64,000 nt of DNA from Yoonia sp035117555 (GTDB lineage Bacteria; Pseudomonadota; Alphaproteobacteria; Rhodobacterales; Rhodobacteraceae): NCBI RefSeq assembly GCF_035117555.1, contig NZ_JAYKPK010000008.1, positions 124,001 through 188,000 on the forward strand. Direction: 5' to 3'. Positions 16,377-24,200 of this stretch are shown one piece after another. Numbering within the stretch: position 1 is the stretch's first letter; each line of letters opens with the position of its first letter. The position numbers were made by a program, and so were the translations under genes. The notes beneath the pieces were generated by a model. The model was not told the origin of the DNA and made no database searches. It saw only the letters and a list, made by a program, of their open reading frames with translations.

Positions 16377-16996
16377 GGTTTCACGCCGTAGCGGGCCATG
16401 AACATCTCGACCGCGCCGTCAATGGTGCGGTCTTTTTCTACGCGGGTAAACGTCTTGGCCATGCTGAACACCATCCGCGAAAACAGGTCTGCCTTGCAAA
16501 GTTCATGAAACTGGTCGGCGGCCAGCGCGACATCGTCGATCTGCAATTCGCCGCGTTCCATCGCTAGATGAAAGAAATCCGCCATCCGTTCGCGGATCAG
16601 CATCGGCCCGCATTCGTAGAATTCCCGCGCGAGTTCGGGGAAACGTTCGCTTTCGCCGACGCAGATCCGAAACACCCGCGTGCCGAATTCGGAGGTGATG
16701 AAGTCCACCATCTCGCTCGCGATGGTGCGCAGGACCTGCCGGGCGGGGGCGTTGATGTTGATCGTCTCGATCGCATGCTGAGTCTGCCGCTGACAGGCGG
16801 TCTTGGCGACCTGCATGAAAAGGAACTTCTTGTCCGGGAAATAGCTGTAAAGCGTGGCTTTTGACACACCCGCCGCACGGGCGATATCGTCAACCGACGC
16901 ACCTTCGAACCCATCGGACATGAAAACCTGCCGCGCGCCGTCAAGGACCTGATCGAATTTGCGCCCTTTTTTTGGCTGTACCGTTCCATCTGGCAT
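16373..16996 (-). CDS. TetR/AcrR family transcriptional regulator
   Basis: 207 residues. The N-terminal DNA-binding domain includes VLDGARQVFMSDGFEGASVD, then ARAAGVSKATLYSYFPDKKF, the TetR helix-turn-helix. The C-terminal ligand domain is of the AefR/AcrR type seen in Rhodobacteraceae. The ATG at 16996 has AAGGGGAGA upstream; a longer frame to 17083 lacks such a site. A 15-base palindrome at 17025-17039, 28 bases before this start, recurs twice beside mbfA, so the protein probably represses itself and the adjacent divergent pair. Confidence 0.92.
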   Translation of the reverse strand: MPDGTVQPKKGRKFDQVLDGARQVFMSDGFEGASVDDIARAAGVSKATLYSYFPDKKFLFMQVAKTACQRQTQHAIETININAPARQVLRTIASEMVDFITSEFGTRVFRICVGESERFPELAREFYECGPMLIRERMADFFHLAMERGELQIDDVALAADQFHELCKADLFSRMVFSMAKTFTRVEKDRTIDGAVEMFMARYGVKP

Positions 16997-17024
16997 CTGC
17001 GTCTCCCCTTGGATGCGATCATAA

Positions 17025-17039
17025 ACTGATCGGTTCACT
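17025..17039. promoter_or_regulatory. TetR operator site 1 (autoregulatory)
   Basis: ACTGATCGGTTCACT fits the pseudo-palindrome ACTGAAC-G-GTTCAGT with one mismatch in each half. It lies 28 bases upstream of the TetR start, where it could overlap the promoter. Sites 2 and 3 are at 17301-17353. Confidence 0.6.
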
Positions 17040-17089
17040 TCGGGCAAGGCGATAACGCCAGACGGACGGCAGCGGCCCTGCACCCCGTC

Positions 17090-17278
17090 TTACTTGGCAG
17101 GGGCGGTGCAGGTTTCAACCACCTGTTCCGTCACGCTGACGCAAGATTGCGTCACGTCAGGTGTGGATGGCGCGGGATAGGTCAGCAGCGGCAGGCTGAA
17201 GGAAAAGGCCGCAGCGGGGCCGGAAAGGGCAAGTGTCAATGCGGTACAAGTGAGGATAAGGCGGGTCATGGGGGTCAT
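17090..17278 (-). CDS. Small secreted protein of unknown function
   Basis: 62 residues. A basic start and hydrophobic core (MTRLILTCTALTLALSGPAA) form a signal peptide with probable cleavage after Ala-Ala-Ala, leaving about 37 residues with two Cys (TQSCVSV and VETCTAP) that could pair. An ATG three codons downstream is an alternative start. It is transcribed away from mbfA and has two TetR-type operators within 75 bases upstream of its start, so it appears to belong to the same regulon. No family recognised. Confidence 0.55.
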   Translation of the reverse strand: MTPMTRLILTCTALTLALSGPAAAFSFSLPLLTYPAPSTPDVTQSCVSVTEQVVETCTAPAK

Positions 17279-17300
17279 CCACTGTTGATCATGAAATCAA

Positions 17301-17353
17301 ACTATACCGTTCAGTTCATATTGCAAGTATGAAAATGAACTAAACGGTTCAGT
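17301..17353. promoter_or_regulatory. TetR operator sites 2 and 3
   Basis: ACTATACCGTTCAGT at 17301-17315 (reverse complement ACTGAACGGTATAGT) and ACTAAACGGTTCAGT at 17339-17353 match the palindrome ACTGAAC-G-GTTCAGT with 12/14 and 13/14 half-site bases. Their centres are 38 bases apart. They lie between the small secreted gene and mbfA, so either or both may be controlled. Confidence 0.6.
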
Positions 17354-17385
17354 TATTCCTCTTGCCAGAGACGCAAAGAGGTCTA

Positions 17386-17404
17386 TTTTAGAATCATTCT
17401 AAAA
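17386..17404. promoter_or_regulatory. Irr-type iron control element (ICE)
   Basis: TTTTAGAA-TCA-TTCTAAAA is a perfect 8-3-8 inverted repeat matching the alphaproteobacterial ICE pattern TTTAGAA-N3-TTCTAAA bound by the iron response regulator Irr. It ends 16 bases before the mbfA ATG, so bound Irr would block transcription or initiation in low iron. Confidence 0.8.
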
Positions 17405-17420
17405 CAGGAAAGGTCGCAAT

Positions 17421-18398
17421 ATGATTCCGGGCTTTGCCAACCGTCGCCGGTTCAAGGACCTGTCGGAACAGGATATTCTGGCGCTCGCCATCTCGTCCGA
17501 AGAAGATGATGGACGGATCTACCGGTCCTATGCCGAAAAGCTGCGTGGCGAATTTCCGGCCTCTGCCGCTGTGTTCGATGGCATGGCGGCGGAAGAAAAC
17601 GACCACCGGCGTCGGTTGATCGACCTGCATCGCGCGCGGTTCGGTGAGGTGATTCCCCTGATCCGGCGCGAGCATGTGGCCGGGTTTTATGCCCGCCGCC
17701 CGGTCTGGCTGGTTGAAAACCTGAGCCTTGACCGGATTAGGGACGAGGCCGCGCAGATGGAACGCGATGCGCAACGGTTTTATGAACTGGCCGCCAGCCA
17801 GACCCGAGATGCCAGCACCCGCAAATTGCTGGGCGATCTGGCTGCGGCAGAGGCGGGACATGCCGACAAGGCCAGCGCGCTGGCCGCCGCCCATCTGGGC
17901 GATGACGTAAAAACCAGCGAGGCTGCTGCCGCCTATCGGCAATTCGTCCTGACCTGGGTGCAGCCGGGGCTGGCGGGGTTGATGGACGGGTCGGTGTCCA
18001 CGCTCGCGCCGATTTTCGCGGTGGCCTTTGCGACGCAGGACACATGGACGACCTTTCTGGTGGGCCTGGCCGCTTCGGTCGGCGCGGGCATCTCGATGGG
18101 CTTTACCGAGGCGGCGTCTGACGATGGCAAAATCTCCGGGCGAGGCTCCCCGTTCAAACGCGGTCTGGCCGCAGGGGTGATGACGACGCTGGGCGGGTTG
18201 GGCCATGCCTTGCCCTATCTGATCACGGATTTCTGGACCGCGACCACTGTCGCGCTGATCGTGGTCTTTGTCGAACTTTGGGCGATCACCTGGATTCAGC
18301 ATAAATATATGCAGACCCCTTGGGTGCGGGCGATCTTTCAGGTGGTGCTGGGCGGCGCGCTGGTCTTTGCCGCTGGCGCGCTGATCGGATCGGGCTAG
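17421..18398 (+). CDS. mbfA: Membrane-bound ferritin MbfA (erythrin-VIT1 family)
   Basis: 325 residues. The N-terminal ferritin-like domain (about 1-160) carries diiron ligands in SSEEDDGRIYRSY, AAEENDHRRR, DEAAQMERDA and AAAEAGHADK, including two E-x-x-H type pairs. The C-terminal half is a VIT1-like membrane domain (about 170-325) with MDGSVSTLAPIFAVAFA and up to five helices. MbfA of rhizobia exports iron and protects against iron and peroxide stress under Irr control. An ICE palindrome directly upstream agrees with this, and TetR-type operators add a second input. AAAGG precedes the ATG. Confidence 0.92.
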   Translation: MIPGFANRRRFKDLSEQDILALAISSEEDDGRIYRSYAEKLRGEFPASAAVFDGMAAEENDHRRRLIDLHRARFGEVIPLIRREHVAGFYARRPVWLVENLSLDRIRDEAAQMERDAQRFYELAASQTRDASTRKLLGDLAAAEAGHADKASALAAAHLGDDVKTSEAAAAYRQFVLTWVQPGLAGLMDGSVSTLAPIFAVAFATQDTWTTFLVGLAASVGAGISMGFTEAASDDGKISGRGSPFKRGLAAGVMTTLGGLGHALPYLITDFWTATTVALIVVFVELWAITWIQHKYMQTPWVRAIFQVVLGGALVFAAGALIGSG

Positions 18399-18973
18399 AC
18401 GTCGCGCACCATCGTGGTGCAGGCGTTAAAGCCAAAGATATGCCGCCACAGGCCCATCTTCTGCGTCTGCAATTCCACGAAACCTTCGTGCAGGTAAAGT
18501 GCGCGGGCGCGGGGATTGGTGTCGATCACATCCAGCCGGACCTGCCGGTAGCCACGCCTCTTTGCCTCGGCCACGACCGCGTTGAGCAAGGCGGTGCCGA
18601 CACCGCAGCCCCGCACCTCGGGCGCGACAAAGATGCCGTCGATCAGGAAACGCACATTATCCGTGTCGCGGATCAATGCCGCCATCAGCGCGGTGCGCAG
18701 GGCGGCACCGGCCCAGCCGTAAACCCGGCGCAGATCGGTGAAACTGCCATCGACCAGCGCGCCATGCGGCGTCTTGAACCCGACGACGCCCAGCAACCGT
18801 CCGTCATCATCATGCGCGCAGATCCCGTGATCGGCTTGCAGCACCTGCGTGATATAGACCAGCGCCCGATATTTTGGCCCCATCACAAAACCCAGCTTTT
18901 CACCAAAGGCTTCCCAGTAAAGCGCTGCCACTTCGGCACGGTTCTCTGCGGGAATGCCGGTGGTGATCTGCAT
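18395..18973 (-). CDS. GNAT-family N-acetyltransferase
   Basis: 192 residues from the ATG at 18973 (a GTG one codon earlier is possible). The acetyl-CoA binding motif A is visible as IFVAPEVRGCGVGTALLNAV, followed by RRGYRQVRLDVIDTNPRARA and LYLHEGFVELQTQKMG, the standard end of GNAT domains. The substrate is unknown. It overlaps the moeA stop (TGATG) and is the last gene of the molybdenum cofactor cluster; it shares CTAG as a joint stop with convergent mbfA. Confidence 0.85.
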   Translation of the reverse strand: MQITTGIPAENRAEVAALYWEAFGEKLGFVMGPKYRALVYITQVLQADHGICAHDDDGRLLGVVGFKTPHGALVDGSFTDLRRVYGWAGAALRTALMAALIRDTDNVRFLIDGIFVAPEVRGCGVGTALLNAVVAEAKRRGYRQVRLDVIDTNPRARALYLHEGFVELQTQKMGLWRHIFGFNACTTMVRDV

Positions 18974-21060
18974 CACATGAAGCTGCCAAAGGGGATGAAG
19001 GTCACCGGATCACCGGGGCTGATCTGCATGGCGCTGTCCCCCAGCACGACCAGCCCTTCGGCCCAGGACAGCCCGGACACCCGCCCGGACCCTTCTGACG
19101 CAAAAACCTCTGCCCGGCCGTCCCGGATTCGCGCGCGCAGATATTCACGCCGCCCGGCTTTTTTTGTTTTGCTGAAGGCGGCGGGCAGCAGATAGCCTTC
19201 CGGTTCAACCGGGTCGCCACCTGCCAGCAGGGTGAGGGCCGGATGCGCAAAGACCAGCGCGCAGACCATCGCCGCGACCGGATTGCCGGGCAGGCCGAGC
19301 ACCGGCGCGCCTTGCCACAGCCCCATCGCCAAGGGCCGTCCCGGTTTCATCGCGACCCGCCAGAGCGCGAAGGACCCAGTATCGGCTAGCAAGGCGGACA
19401 TATGATCCTCATCCCCGGCGGAGGCACCGCCAGAGGTCAGGATCGCATCGCAGTCCGCCGCCCCCTGATCCAGCATCGCCCGCAATGTCTCGCGCTCATC
19501 CGGCGCGCGGCCCAGATCGACGACGCGGTAGCCCCATTGCTGCACCAGCGCCGCCAGCATCGGGCGATTGGCGTCATAGATCTGGCCCACGTCGGCCTGC
19601 ATGCCGGGGTCACGCAATTCATCGCCGGTGGACAGGATGCCGACACGCAGCTGGCGATGGACCTGCACCTGCCCGATGCCGGTGGCCGCGAACATGCCCA
19701 AATCGGCGGCGGTGATCTTGCGGCCTTTGTGGGCGATGATCTGGCCTTGGGTCATATCCTCACCCGCCGCGCGGGCATTGGCCCCGCGTTTGAGCGGGCC
19801 TTGAAAGGTGATCGCGCTGTCTGTCGCCTGCACATCTTCCTGCATGATGACCGTATCAACGCCTTCGGGCAGGTTGGCACCTGTCAGGATGCGGATCGCA
19901 TGGCCCGCTGGCACAGTTCCGGCAAAAGGCTGGCCCGCCGCAGCGCGCCCTTGGACCAAGGGCAGGCTGTGATGCCCGATCTCTGCCGGACCGGCAAAGC
20001 CATAGCCATCCACAGCAGCATTCGGGGCGGGGGGATGGGCGCGCAAAGCGGTGACATCCTGCGCCAGATAGCGGCCCGGTGCGGTGCCAAGTGGCTGGGT
20101 TTCCACCCCGGCCACGCAAGTGAGATGCTGGCGCAGATGCGCAAGGGCATCGGCGACCGGCGTCCATTGCACGCCTTGTGGTAGGGCGAAACAATCATTG
20201 CGCAATTGTGGTGCGCTGGCGGCTTGTTCGAGCAATGCGACATGATGCAGGCCGAGGATCGATCCTTCGGACGTTGGCGGGACATCAAGCATCAGGCGCA
20301 GATCAGTGGGGGCAAGCGCCGAGAGCGCGCGCGCCAGCACTTCGACCTGATGGGCATCCTTGATCTTGCCGGGCGGGCAAGTGGCGGCGATGGTTCTGCT
20401 GATCAGCGAGGGCCATACCTCGACCAGAGCAATCGGTGGTGTCAGCGGTTCAAATGGCCAGACCGCCACATTAGCGCCGAAATGCTGCCGCAATCGGGCG
20501 AGTGTGGGCAGGCCCATGATGACCTGCGACCCGACAGCGCCCGCGCCGGAGAGTTGCCAGACCGGAAAAGCGCCTTTGGCGCTTTGTTCGGCGCTGCGTT
20601 TTTCGGCCATGCCATGATTTTGACGGGCCAAGCCTTTGCGCGGCAGATTGTCGATATCGCGGTTGGGCAATCCGTTGCCCCAGAACGGCCCCGTGCCGGG
20701 AAACATGGCGTTGATCTGCCCTGCCAGATCAAAGCGGTTATTGGCAGCTGCGCTGTCCTGCACCCGTGCGGCGAACCAATCCCAGATCGCGAAAGGATCA
20801 TCCGATCCGGTCAGGACCTGCCCGAAGCCAGCGGGATAGCCAAAGGCGAAATCGAACCCGGCCAGCACGCGGCGTCCTGCGGCGTGCTCTGCCTCCAAGA
20901 ATTCCGTGATCCAGCTTTCGGCAACCTGCCGGTTGCGGTGATAGACCGGCTCTTCCGCCATGCCAGCGCGCGCCACGCCGGTCCAGATGGCGTCTTTTTT
21001 GGGGGTCGCCCCCCGGTCGTTCCCGCCCGACCAATCCGCGATCAGGATCGTATCGAACAT
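18973..21060 (-). CDS. moeA: MoeA molybdopterin molybdotransferase fused to an RNase H-like N-terminal domain
   Basis: 695 residues, about 290 longer than MoeA. The C-terminal ~400 residues are MoeA: AVDGYGFAGPAE, AIRILTGANLPEGVDTVIMQ, ILSTGDEL, YDANRPML, TSGGASAGDEDHM, AMKPGRPLAMG and GLPGNPVAAMVC, for Mo insertion into adenylated molybdopterin. The N-terminal ~290 residues begin TILIADWSGGNDRG and contain AGFDFAFGYPAGF, NGLPNRDIDNLPRKG and IALVEVWPSLI...KDAHQVEVLARAL; spaced Asp residues suggest a DUF429-like RNase H fold. The start overlaps the mobB stop (TGATG). Confidence 0.88.
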   Translation of the reverse strand: MFDTILIADWSGGNDRGATPKKDAIWTGVARAGMAEEPVYHRNRQVAESWITEFLEAEHAAGRRVLAGFDFAFGYPAGFGQVLTGSDDPFAIWDWFAARVQDSAAANNRFDLAGQINAMFPGTGPFWGNGLPNRDIDNLPRKGLARQNHGMAEKRSAEQSAKGAFPVWQLSGAGAVGSQVIMGLPTLARLRQHFGANVAVWPFEPLTPPIALVEVWPSLISRTIAATCPPGKIKDAHQVEVLARALSALAPTDLRLMLDVPPTSEGSILGLHHVALLEQAASAPQLRNDCFALPQGVQWTPVADALAHLRQHLTCVAGVETQPLGTAPGRYLAQDVTALRAHPPAPNAAVDGYGFAGPAEIGHHSLPLVQGRAAAGQPFAGTVPAGHAIRILTGANLPEGVDTVIMQEDVQATDSAITFQGPLKRGANARAAGEDMTQGQIIAHKGRKITAADLGMFAATGIGQVQVHRQLRVGILSTGDELRDPGMQADVGQIYDANRPMLAALVQQWGYRVVDLGRAPDERETLRAMLDQGAADCDAILTSGGASAGDEDHMSALLADTGSFALWRVAMKPGRPLAMGLWQGAPVLGLPGNPVAAMVCALVFAHPALTLLAGGDPVEPEGYLLPAAFSKTKKAGRREYLRARIRDGRAEVFASEGSGRVSGLSWAEGLVVLGDSAMQISPGDPVTFIPFGSFM

Positions 21061-21551
21061 CACAATCCGACCTCTGCCAGAATGAAATCCGCGATGGCGC
21101 TGGTGTCGTTCAGGTCAAACACCGGGCGGTCAAGCGTCAGCGCCGTGTCGCTCGCCACGGCACGCACGGTCGGGTCATCCTTGGCAATCAGCGGATTGCC
21201 GGTCACTGCGCGAAACGCCTCGACCTTGGGATGGGTGTCGCGTTTATAGCCTTCGACCAGCACCAGATCGACCGGGTCAAGTTGTGCCAGAAGATCGGCC
21301 AAGGGTGGTTCATCCGCGCCGCGCAATTCCGTCATCAGCGCCCAGCGGTCGCGCGAAGCGAGCAGGACCTGCTGCGCACCGGCCTGACGGTGGCGATAGG
21401 AATCCTTGCCGGGATGATCGACATCGAAACTGTGATGTGCGTGTTTCAGGGTCGAGACGGTAAAGCCTCGCCCGGCAATCTCGGTCACCAGCCGTTCCAT
21501 CAACCCGGTCTTGCCCGCGTTCTTGTAACCCACGATGCCATAAACCCTCAT
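21060..21551 (-). CDS. mobB: Molybdopterin-guanine dinucleotide biosynthesis adaptor MobB
   Basis: 163 residues. The P-loop is GIVGYKNAGKTGLMERLV at residues 5-22, and LVEGYKRDTHPKVEAFR is the conserved MobB segment near residue 108. MobB is a GTP-binding partner of MobA in forming the guanine dinucleotide form of Mo cofactor needed by formate dehydrogenases and DMSO-reductase-type enzymes. It is linked by ATGA and TGATG overlaps to mobA and moeA. Confidence 0.93.
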   Translation of the reverse strand: MRVYGIVGYKNAGKTGLMERLVTEIAGRGFTVSTLKHAHHSFDVDHPGKDSYRHRQAGAQQVLLASRDRWALMTELRGADEPPLADLLAQLDPVDLVLVEGYKRDTHPKVEAFRAVTGNPLIAKDDPTVRAVASDTALTLDRPVFDLNDTSAIADFILAEVGL

Positions 21552-22129
21552 AGCATCGCCTGCGCGCGGGCCAGATCATCGGGCGTGTTGACGTTGAAGA
21601 AGGCGGCGTCATCGGGAAATTCCGCCGTGCCTGCGCCATGCTGGTCGGTCCAGAGGACGACTTTGCGCAGGCCCTCTTGCAAAGCCACGCGCAGATCATC
21701 GCGCAGCGCGACAGGCCAAAGGCCAAAGGTCGGTTGCCGTCCGCCGGGGCTTGCCGCCAGCGCCAACCCTAGATCACCGCCTGCCAGTTGCAATCGGGGC
21801 ACCAGATCGCAGGGCAAAAACGGCGTGTCGGCGGCGGCAGTGACGATATGGCCGGCCCCTTGGGTCGCGGCCCAGTCGAGGCCTGCGAGCACGCCAGCCA
21901 AAGGACCGGCGAAGCCTGTCAGCGTGTCAGGGATCACCGGCAGGTGCAGCGCGGCAAAGCGCGCGGCATCGCCATTGGCATTCAGCGCAAGACCGGCGAC
22001 CTGTGGGCTGAACCTGTCGATGACATGGCCCAGAATTGTGCTGTCGCCCAAGGGCAGCAGGCCTTTATCGCCGCCGCCCATCCGGGTTGCGAGGCCACCG
22101 GCGAGGATCACGCCGAGGGGCGCGTTCAT
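21548..22129 (-). CDS. mobA: Molybdenum cofactor guanylyltransferase MobA
   Basis: 193 residues. Nucleotidyltransferase that attaches GMP to Mo-molybdopterin. The N-terminal GVILAGGLATRMGGGDKGLL is the signature GTP-binding loop; VTAAADTPFLPCDLV supplies the metal-binding Asp; GGRQPTFGLWPVAL is near residue 125. I took the ATG at 22129 with AGGTGG upstream; the longer frame to 22240 would cross the dispersed repeat at 22161 and reach into fdhD. Confidence 0.93.
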   Translation of the reverse strand: MNAPLGVILAGGLATRMGGGDKGLLPLGDSTILGHVIDRFSPQVAGLALNANGDAARFAALHLPVIPDTLTGFAGPLAGVLAGLDWAATQGAGHIVTAAADTPFLPCDLVPRLQLAGGDLGLALAASPGGRQPTFGLWPVALRDDLRVALQEGLRKVVLWTDQHGAGTAEFPDDAAFFNVNTPDDLARAQAML

Positions 22130-22160
22130 TTCGCCACCTGTGGGCGCGGATGGTTTGGGA

Positions 22161-22195
22161 GCCTCCGGCGGGAGTATTTGGAGAAATAAGAAGCG
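22161..22195. repeat. Dispersed gene-end repeat, copy 2
   Basis: GCCTCCGGCGGGAGTATTTG, followed by a purine-rich tail, lies in the 73-base gap between the fdhD stop and the mobA start. CTCC-GGCG-GGAG forms a small hairpin followed by TATTT. It is the only one of the four copies not between converging genes. Confidence 0.6.
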
Positions 22196-22202
22196 GGAAG
22201 GA

Positions 22203-23084
22203 TCATGTTTTGGCCTTTCGCCCGGCGCGGGCCGGTTCATCGGCGATCAGGGCCGGGTCGGCGTCGCGGATCAGGCGGTGTTCGCCCGCGAGGCAGACGA
22301 AACGTTGGCCCTTCATGCGGCCGATCAGGGTCAGCCCGACCTGTTGCGCGATTTCCACGCCCCAGGCGGTAAAGCCCGAGCGTGAGGCGAGGCAGGGGAT
22401 GCCCATCAGCGCGGTCTTGATCACCATTTCGGAGGTCAGCCTGCCGGTGGTGTAGAGGAGTTTGTCTGCGGCAGGGACATCGTGATGCAGCATCCAGCCC
22501 GCGATTTTGTCGACGGCATTGTGGCGGCCGACATCCTCCATATAGACCAGCGGTGTCGCCCCTTGGCACAGGACAGTGCCGTGGATCGCGCCCGCCTCCA
22601 GATAAAGCGACGGGGTGCGGTTGATCGTGGCGGCCAATGCGTAAAGGTCGGAGGTCCGCAGCGCGGTGTCGGGCAAGGTGACGCCGGCCAGCCCTTCCAT
22701 CATATCGCCGAAGACAGTACCGACAGCGCAGCCGCTGGTGCGGGTTTTCTTGCGCAGCTTGTCTTCATAGGTGGTTTTCGATGCGGTGCGCACGACGATT
22801 GTTTCAATCTCTTCGTCATAATCCACGCCAGTGATCTGGTCGTCATCGCGCAGCATCCCCTGATTGCGCAAGAACCCAAGGGCCAGATATTGCGGGTAAT
22901 CACCGATCGTCATCGCGGTGACGATTTCTTGCGCGTTCAGATAGATCGTCAGCGGGCGTTCTTCGACCACGCGCAGATCGACCTTTTGCCCGTTCTGATC
23001 GGTGCCCGTCACCGCCCGCGTCAGGCGATGCGCCGCCGGATCAGGGGCCAGCAGATAGGATGAAAGATCGTCAAGTCGTGCCAA
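22203..23084 (-). CDS. fdhD: Formate dehydrogenase accessory sulfurtransferase FdhD
   Basis: 293 residues. FdhD moves sulfur from a cysteine desulfurase to the Mo-bisMGD of formate dehydrogenase. Family features include EERPLTIYLNAQEIVTAMTI, the loop RTSGCAVGTVFGD, and MEDVGRHNAVDKIAGW. The loop has Cys119 but Gly at 122, where E. coli FdhD has the second Cys of its CxxC. No formate dehydrogenase structural gene is in the window, but fdhD with mobA, mobB and moeA implies one elsewhere, matching the formaldehyde oxidation genes nearby. Confidence 0.93.
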   Translation of the reverse strand: MARLDDLSSYLLAPDPAAHRLTRAVTGTDQNGQKVDLRVVEERPLTIYLNAQEIVTAMTIGDYPQYLALGFLRNQGMLRDDDQITGVDYDEEIETIVVRTASKTTYEDKLRKKTRTSGCAVGTVFGDMMEGLAGVTLPDTALRTSDLYALAATINRTPSLYLEAGAIHGTVLCQGATPLVYMEDVGRHNAVDKIAGWMLHHDVPAADKLLYTTGRLTSEMVIKTALMGIPCLASRSGFTAWGVEIAQQVGLTLIGRMKGQRFVCLAGEHRLIRDADPALIADEPARAGRKAKT

Positions 23085-23145
23085 TTGTCATTCCTTACCT
23101 GCGCGGTTAAGCCTGTCGCGACAGCGCATAAGCTAGGCCAAAGAC

Positions 23146-23868
23146 ATGACAAGTTCCACCGTCAAAGCACCCGCAACATCCGCCTATTGGGAAGGGCTCC
23201 GTGACGGCAGCCCGTTCATCCTGATGGTCGTGCCCTTCGCGACAGTGTTCGGCGTTGTGGCCACCGATGCCGGGTTGAGCGTGGCGCAGGCGATGGGCTT
23301 TTCGGTGCTGGTCATCGCCGGGGCCTCGCAATTCGCGGCGGTGCAGATGATGCTTGAAAACGCAGGGATCGCCTTTGTTCTGCTCGCGGCGCTGGCGGTC
23401 AATCTGCGCATGGCGATGTATTCCGCGGCGCTGGTGCCCTATCTGGGCCCGGCCCCTTTGTGGAAGCGCGCGCTGGTCGCCTATCTGAATTTTGATCAAT
23501 CCTATATCCTGTCGGTCACGCGATACGAGGCCCGCCCGGAGATGAGCGTCACGGACCGGGCTGCATATTTCTTTGGGGTCGCCTCGGCCATCGCACCATT
23601 GTGGTGCGCAATGACGCTGGTGGGGATTTTTGCAGGCTCGGCGATCCCTGAGTCCTGGGCGTTGGATTTCATCGTGCCGATTATGTTTCTGGCGATGGTG
23701 TCGCCGATGCTGAAATCATCGGCCCATGTCGCGGCTGCGGCGGTGTCGGTCATTGTCGCACTCGCCTTGGTCGGGTTGCCGTCCGGCATCGGCCTGCTGA
23801 TCGCGGCCTGCGCGGCGATGGTAACCGGCGCGCTGGTCGAGACTTGGATGGAAAGGCGCAAGGCATGA
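23146..23868 (+). CDS. azlC: AzlC family branched-chain amino acid exporter, large subunit
   Basis: 240 residues with several hydrophobic segments. It begins with AYWEGLRDGSPFILMVVPFA and contains VLVIAGASQFAAVQMM and ALAVNLRMAMYSAALVPYLG, the conserved AzlC pattern. AzlC and the small AzlD protein form a branched-chain amino acid exporter. The stop overlaps the azlD start by ATGA. It is divergent from fdhD with about 60 bases between. Confidence 0.92.
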   Translation: MTSSTVKAPATSAYWEGLRDGSPFILMVVPFATVFGVVATDAGLSVAQAMGFSVLVIAGASQFAAVQMMLENAGIAFVLLAALAVNLRMAMYSAALVPYLGPAPLWKRALVAYLNFDQSYILSVTRYEARPEMSVTDRAAYFFGVASAIAPLWCAMTLVGIFAGSAIPESWALDFIVPIMFLAMVSPMLKSSAHVAAAAVSVIVALALVGLPSGIGLLIAACAAMVTGALVETWMERRKA

Positions 23869-24200
23869 GCTATAGCAATGCTGAAATCTGGCTGATCATC
23901 GCGCTTTTGGGTGTGGGGACCTTCCTGATCCGGTTTTCGTTTCTGGGGCTGATCGGCGACCGCCCGATGCCGCCCATCGTGCTGAAACTGCTGCGCTTCA
24001 CGCCGGTGGCGGTGTTACCCGGGATGGTGGCACCTTTGGTGCTATGGCCTGCCGCGACTGGCGGCGTGCCAGACCCCGCGCGCTTGCTGGCGGCTTTTGT
24101 GACAGTAGGCGTCGGCATCTGGACGCGCAGCGCGATCTGGGGGATCGTGGCGGGGATCAGCACGCTTTATCTGGCTTTGTGGGTCTTTACTGCTCTCTAG
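23865..24200 (+). CDS. azlD: AzlD family branched-chain amino acid exporter, small subunit
   Basis: 111 residues, four predicted membrane helices. AEIWLIIALLGVGTFLIRFS near the start and LLRFTPVAVLPGMVAPLVLW match AzlD. The ATG at 23865 overlaps the azlC stop; an ATG 21 bases upstream is in frame but is inside azlC and not needed. The 3' end overlaps the convergent lipoprotein gene by 14 bases. Confidence 0.9.
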   Translation: MSYSNAEIWLIIALLGVGTFLIRFSFLGLIGDRPMPPIVLKLLRFTPVAVLPGMVAPLVLWPAATGGVPDPARLLAAFVTVGVGIWTRSAIWGIVAGISTLYLALWVFTAL

